Assembly: GCA_903813345.2 (NCBI GenBank)
Contig: CAIIXF020000001.1
Coordinates: 45,217,885-45,277,884, forward strand
Direction: 5' to 3'
DNA from: Owenia fusiformis
Lineage: Eukaryota; Annelida; Polychaeta; Sabellida; Oweniidae
Length of the DNA stretch: 60,000 nucleotides
Shown here: positions 56,390 through 60,000 of the stretch, piece by piece
How the letters are laid out: every line of letters begins with the position of its first letter
Position numbering within the stretch: the first letter of the stretch is position 1
Made by a program: the position numbers and the translations under genes
Notes under the pieces: generated by a model
The model's database searches: none
What the model saw: the letters and a program-made list of their open reading frames with translations, nothing else
What the model was told of the DNA's origin: nothing

Positions 56390-59346
56390 GTAAGCCCCAA
56401 ATGAATTTTCTTAACAATTCAATATAAAGATTTTTGTGTCATCATTTTATACCATTATTTTATTCAGTGAATTTTGTCTTTCTGTGCTTTGAAGATAATT
56501 GCAAGAAGTGGTTGTTTTAGAGAATTACGACCTACTTTTGTAACCTTCTTGTAAAAATATTCTTGTCTCACTATTACAATGTTGCACACTACATGTATCT
56601 GTATACATGATCATTCGGGCATTTATTCATTAATCCATAAACATTCTATTTTACAGGGGGTAACATCAGATAATATTTTCTCACTAGAAAACAAAACCAG
56701 ATGTTTGAAGCATTTGAATCAAGTCAAACCTGTAAGATGGCTACCAAAACATATCAACCCAGACACTTTGAGAAAGTCCAGTGTTTTAGTGCCATTCTGT
56801 ACTGTGAAAGGGGAACCATCAGTCATACTAACACTCAGGTCAAAGAAGCTAGCAAATCACAGTGGGGAAGTCAGGTAAATTTTGTGTCAGCTTCTACTGG
56901 AAGTGATCGTCTTTTGAAATCACATTTTAGTATCACTTATTTTAGACCATTCTTTTATGAGATAATGTAGGTGTGAAAAGAATCAGAATATATTCATGCA
57001 ATGAATGTTGAAGGAATTAAGTAAGACAAAAATAAAGTACATGTAATTTAATATTAAACAATTTGTAATGTCCATCATTCCAAAACCTTCATTATCAGTT
57101 AAGTCAAACCTTTATCTTTAACCTTATATTTGGTCATGATTTTTCAGTTGTAGAGTAAAAAGCCAGGTCACCCATTCCTCAATTTTATTCAAAAAGAATT
57201 AAATCTTGTTATACAGATGAGTAATTAAAATTATAGTTTTCCAGGAGGCCTAATGGATGATACAGACAGGGATCACATCCACACTGCTCTCAGGGAGACA
57301 GAAGAGGAGTTGGGTCTTTCTCCAGATAATGTCGACATCTGGGGACAGCTGATTATGGTCCCAGGCAAGGTGAGGGAGTAATGGCCATAACACCAGCTTG
57401 TGTCAATGTGGGGAGGTCATCTTTTTAGCTCACATGGTGAGCTTTTGCAATCACCCACTTGTCCGTCTGTCTGTCTGTCTGTCCATCCGTCAACAATAGT
57501 GGCACATTTTAAAACCTCTGTCGATAGGATTCCTGTTTTAAAATATTTTTCTTCAATATAGATACAGAAAACCCCCTTATGACTCCTGGTTCAAAAGCTC
57601 ACCTATATATTTTCAAAATGTTCACCATTTTTGTCTCGGGAAATCCACTTTTAGACCATTTGCTTTAAAACCTCTGTCAATAGGATTCCTGTTTTAAGTT
57701 ATTTTTGTTCCACATCAATACAGAAAACCCCCCTATTACTCCTGGTTCAAAAGCTTGCCTATTTTCAAAATGGCCGCCATTTTGTTTTGCAAAATTTACT
57801 TTTGGACCATTTGGTAGCTTTATAAATACTGTAGAAAATCTGCGAAAAAATATATCCATTTTTTGTTTTCAACCATTTTAGCTATCATTGATTTGTCCAG
57901 TATAGTTAAATGAGATAATTTTGTAAACAATTGCTTTTTAATTGTCTGCCATCTTACCCATCATTCACTTTTCTCTTTTTGAGCAACACCATGTGAGCCC
58001 GAGTACCGACGGTACTATTTTTATTATAGTTTCAACTTCAAGGAAAAATTGTCAACATATGAATATTTTCACAAAAGAGTTTTAAAAAACGAATAAATGA
58101 AGCATGTCATCTACACTGTTCCACAGCTGGATGACTCTAACTACAGTTAGCTTCATTCAAGATGGTTGCCGAGATTCTTTCGTTTTCGATAAACCTCCAA
58201 TTTCAGCTATAAACTAAGCTGAATCTTGATTCCAAAAGTTTCGCCATGCAAATTGATAAAACTACGGTTGTATTCAACCACAAATGAATGCCCAACCACC
58301 CGCAATATTAGAGACTTTTAAAGAAAACAGCTTCATCTAGAAGCTGATGATCTACATCTGAGCATTTATTTGTGGTTATTTACTAGCTTTATTAATTTGC
58401 ATGGCAAAACATTTGGAATCCAGATTCAACTTAGTTTAGCTGAAATCGGAGGTTCTAAGCTAACTGCAGTTAGAGTCATCCAGCTGTGGAACAGCCATCT
58501 AGGCTAATCAATGAAATAGTTACTATTCTAGTGATTAATTGAACCCATGCATTTGTACATTGTTGTAGGATTACAAGATCTTGGTCGCTCCTGTAATAGG
58601 TGTCTGTGGAGAAATAGATGTAAATCAACTAAGACATAATGAAGATGAGGTACAGTTAATACATAAGGTTATGGGTCTAATAGGTCTTCTAGCCATTGCA
58701 TCTCATGGTTACTAACCTTCAATACAACAAAAATTGGAATTTATGATTTTGTATATACACTTGTAATATTTTCTAGTAAGTCAAATGGATATGATTTGGT
58801 ATATTAAACCTAAATTAAAAAAAGTTTTTCCCATTCGTTTCACTTGGAATGCACATGTATTTTGTAAAAACTGCCATTTCTGACACTGCAAGGTTTGGAA
58901 TAGGCCTTTAGGTCGATGAGGAATGTGGGAACTAGAACGCAACTTTGTTTTATTGAGTATAGAATCGTATGGAAATATATGATAAGTAATGCAAAACATG
59001 GTGGTCAAGGCAAATCAAGATAAAGCTAGATGAACAAATCCCATCCCCCGTGATAATAGATCTCTAGTCAACCAATTTATTTGTATATTGATTTCAGGTG
59101 GAGGAAGTGTTTACAAGGACAATTAAATCTCTCTCTGATCCTGCCAATCAACTGACAATAAAGTATCCAAAAGGTTTTTCATTGCCTGAGTATCTAGGAG
59201 GACCACATAGGATATGGGGACTAACTGCTATTGTGCTACACCAGACATTATCTCTTATTGCTCCAGGGATTTACTCAAATTCATTCAAAATACCAGTCCC
59301 AATTGAAAAAAGCCTATGGAAAATCATCTCCAATTATCACTATTGA
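56291..59346 (+). CDS. NUDT8: Nudix hydrolase, NUDT8-type CoA diphosphatase, complete, five exons
   Basis: NUDT7/8/19-type enzymes cleave coenzyme A and its thioesters to phosphopantetheine forms and 3',5'-ADP; NUDT8 is the mitochondrial member. Exons 56291-56389, 56657-56874, 57237-57369, 58569-58649 and 59098-59346 join in phase to 259 residues (human NUDT8 236). Residues 1-33, MAVLVRRSLYPAAI... with many Arg/Ser/Thr and no early acids, look like a mitochondrial presequence. LTLRSKKLANHSGEVSFPGG is the CoA-Nudix signature, followed by the Nudix core RETEEELGL (Arg125, Glu126, Glu129, Glu130). Arg117 stands where the canonical box has its first Glu. GGPHRIWGLTA near the C-terminus also matches NUDT8. 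There is no PTS1 tail, which argues against NUDT7/19. Confidence 0.94.
56657..56874 (+). CDS. NUDT8: NUDT8 exon 2
   Basis: Acceptor attttacag, donor gtaaat. From GVTSDNIFSLENKTRCL to LANHSGEV plus two bases of Ser. Contains VLVPFCTVKGEPSVILTLRS, the first strands of the Nudix fold. Confidence 0.95.
57237..57369 (+). CDS. NUDT8: NUDT8 exon 3 (Nudix box)
   Basis: Acceptor aattatag, donor gtgagg. Completes Ser106, then FPGGLMDDTDRDHIHTALRE and TEEELGL, the catalytic metal-binding helix. Confidence 0.97.
57428..57998. mobile_element. inverted-repeat element with microsatellite, same family as 52273-53117, opposite orientation
   Basis: GCTCACATGGTG at 57428-57439 and CACCATGTGAGC at 57987-57998. 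Next to the left end is a GTCTGTCC microsatellite (57461-57490), then two tandem units (AAAACCTCTGTC at 57511 and 57667, step 156). Read backwards the order and sequence match the element in GSTK1 intron 1. Confidence 0.85.
58114..58495. mobile_element. 382 bp fold-back MITE with about 150 bp arms
   Basis: CTGTTCCACAGCTGGATGAC at 58116 is mirrored by the reverse complement ending at 58494. Similarity between arms continues inward for about 150 bases with a few changes. CATCTA flanks both sides (58108-58113 and 58496-58501) as a probable 6 bp target duplication. No coding capacity. Confidence 0.85.
58569..58649 (+). CDS. NUDT8: NUDT8 exon 4
   Basis: Acceptor ttgttgtag, donor gtacag. 27 whole codons, DYKILVAPVIGVCGEIDVNQ then LRHNEDE. 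VAPV-G-...NEDEV matches the strand and acidic loop that follow the Nudix helix. Confidence 0.95.
58650..59097 (+). other. NUDT8 intron 4
   Basis: 448 bp, nothing recognised. Confidence 0.8.
59098..59346 (+). CDS. NUDT8: NUDT8 exon 5 with stop
   Basis: Acceptor tgatttcag. Starts VEEVFTRTIKSL, continues with YLGGPHRIWGLTAIVLHQTL and APGIYS, then a divergent tail to TGA at 59344-59346. The final residues and stop fall in a small repeat (AATTATCACTATTGATAATT at 59331-59350) that recurs downstream. Confidence 0.94.
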   Translation: MEEVFTRTIKSLSDPANQLTIKYPKGFSLPEYLGGPHRIWGLTAIVLHQTLSLIAPGIYSNSFKIPVPIEKSLWKIISNYHY

Positions 59347-59560
59347 TAATTAGTTGAAAGTTAGGTGTAAAAATTCACATGCAAATGAGCTAATTATCAA
59401 CTTAATTAACGCTTAATTTGCAACTTAATTAACGATTAACTACCATCAATATGCAAATGAGCTATTTGCGTAAATTAGTTGAAAGTTAGTTGTAAGTTTG
59501 ATGTAAGTTAATCTCTAATTATCACCTAACTTACTATTGATAATTAGTTGAAAGTTAGGT
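59331..59560. repeat. AT-rich repeat cluster spanning the NUDT8 stop codon
   Basis: TATTGATAATTAGTTGAAAG occurs at 59341 and again at 59535 (26 bases identical), with a partial third copy near 59475. ATGCAAATGAGCTA occurs twice between them. Probably a short dispersed element or degenerate minisatellite. Confidence 0.7.
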
Positions 59561-60000
59561 TTAAGTCAGATTTGTGACATCTCAAAAATGACTCGCTTCT
59601 TTTTTGCTTCTCTTCACTCGGAGATTTTTGCTTCATCTTGAACTATTTTGTGACGGAATATTCATCTTAATTAGGATCTTTCAGAACAGACAACATTGAA
59701 CTTGAACTATTGAAATTTCACAGCAACAGGAGGGAAAACCCCATGATTCAATTGATGACATACGATTTCCTCCTTCGCACACCTCCTTTTGTCGAAAACG
59801 TACCCTCCATCTTGGTTTTCAAAGTTTTCAAATTGACCTAGTTTTAAACCAATCAACGATCGACTCGCTAAACCAATCAGCGACGATGTCATCTCAATAC
59901 AGATTTACATTATAAGCGTATGTCATCTTTGAACCCTGGGGTTTCTCCCCCTCTTTTTTAAAGCTATTCTATTTTGCAAATTTTTAAGATTCATGAAAAG
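59561..60000. other. intergenic end of window with paired CCAAT boxes
   Basis: No conserved coding exon recognised. AACCAATCA occurs at 59847-59855 and 59871-59879, 24 bases apart, in a CpG-containing stretch. This is the kind of spacing seen with NF-Y promoters, so a neighbouring gene may start here on either strand. The frame 59892-59707 (minus) has no family similarity. Confidence 0.35.

Larger units (their letters stand above)
57370..58568 (+). other. NUDT8 intron 3 (1.2 kb, two elements)
   Basis: Almost filled by two mobile elements at 57428-57998 and 58114-58495. Confidence 0.85.

Overview
This is animal nuclear DNA: AT-rich, with genes split into many exons joined by GT-AG introns. 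Three protein genes can be read exon by exon. The transposon style (short terminal inverted repeats enclosing 'aaaatggcggccatttt'-type tandem repeats and GACGGACAG microsatellites, plus paired AGGTCA motifs) and the protein sequences suggest a lophotrochozoan, most likely a mollusc and perhaps a bivalve. That placement is inference, not a database match.

Region 1 (1 to about 40,970, + strand) is one long gene, the 3' 939 codons of a PRDM3/PRDM16 (MECOM/Evi1, Drosophila hamlet) type developmental zinc-finger regulator. It has six coding exons: 876-1225, 28502-28636, 33299-33416, 35661-35817, 36878-36977 and 37202-39163. The start codon lies upstream of the window. A 27.3 kb intron splits the PR/SET domain. 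The last exon carries four of the five N-terminal zinc fingers, the CtBP-binding PLDLS motif, all three C-terminal fingers and the acidic tail. Zinc fingers 2 and 3 of the vertebrate proteins are not seen. By eye the introns are nearly free of transposons.

Region 2 (about 40,980-54,313, - strand) is a complete eight-exon glutathione S-transferase kappa gene (GSTK1-like, 227 aa) that meets the PRDM gene tail to tail. It ends in a CKL peroxisome-targeting tripeptide and has three AGGTCA-like half-sites just before its start codon. Its introns are packed with mobile elements: a 0.96 kb TIR element, a 4.1 kb TIR element with a 162/134 bp higher-order tandem array, a 1,412 bp insertion inside that array with no target-site duplication, two MITE copies in opposite orientation around exon 3, a LINE 3' fragment and a microsatellite-bearing element.

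Region 3 (54,314-59,346) is a divergent spacer with a hAT-like element holding a G30 tract, followed by a complete five-exon Nudix hydrolase of the NUDT8 type (+ strand, 259 aa). This is a probable mitochondrial CoA diphosphatase, with two further elements in its third intron. GSTK1 and NUDT8 are head to head and both fit organelle thiol/CoA metabolism, so shared regulation is possible but unproven. The last 650 bp holds short AT-rich repeats and a pair of CCAAT boxes that may mark another promoter.

All gene models were built by reading splice sites and matching frames by hand. Exon joins are phase-consistent throughout. No RNA genes or CRISPR arrays were recognised.
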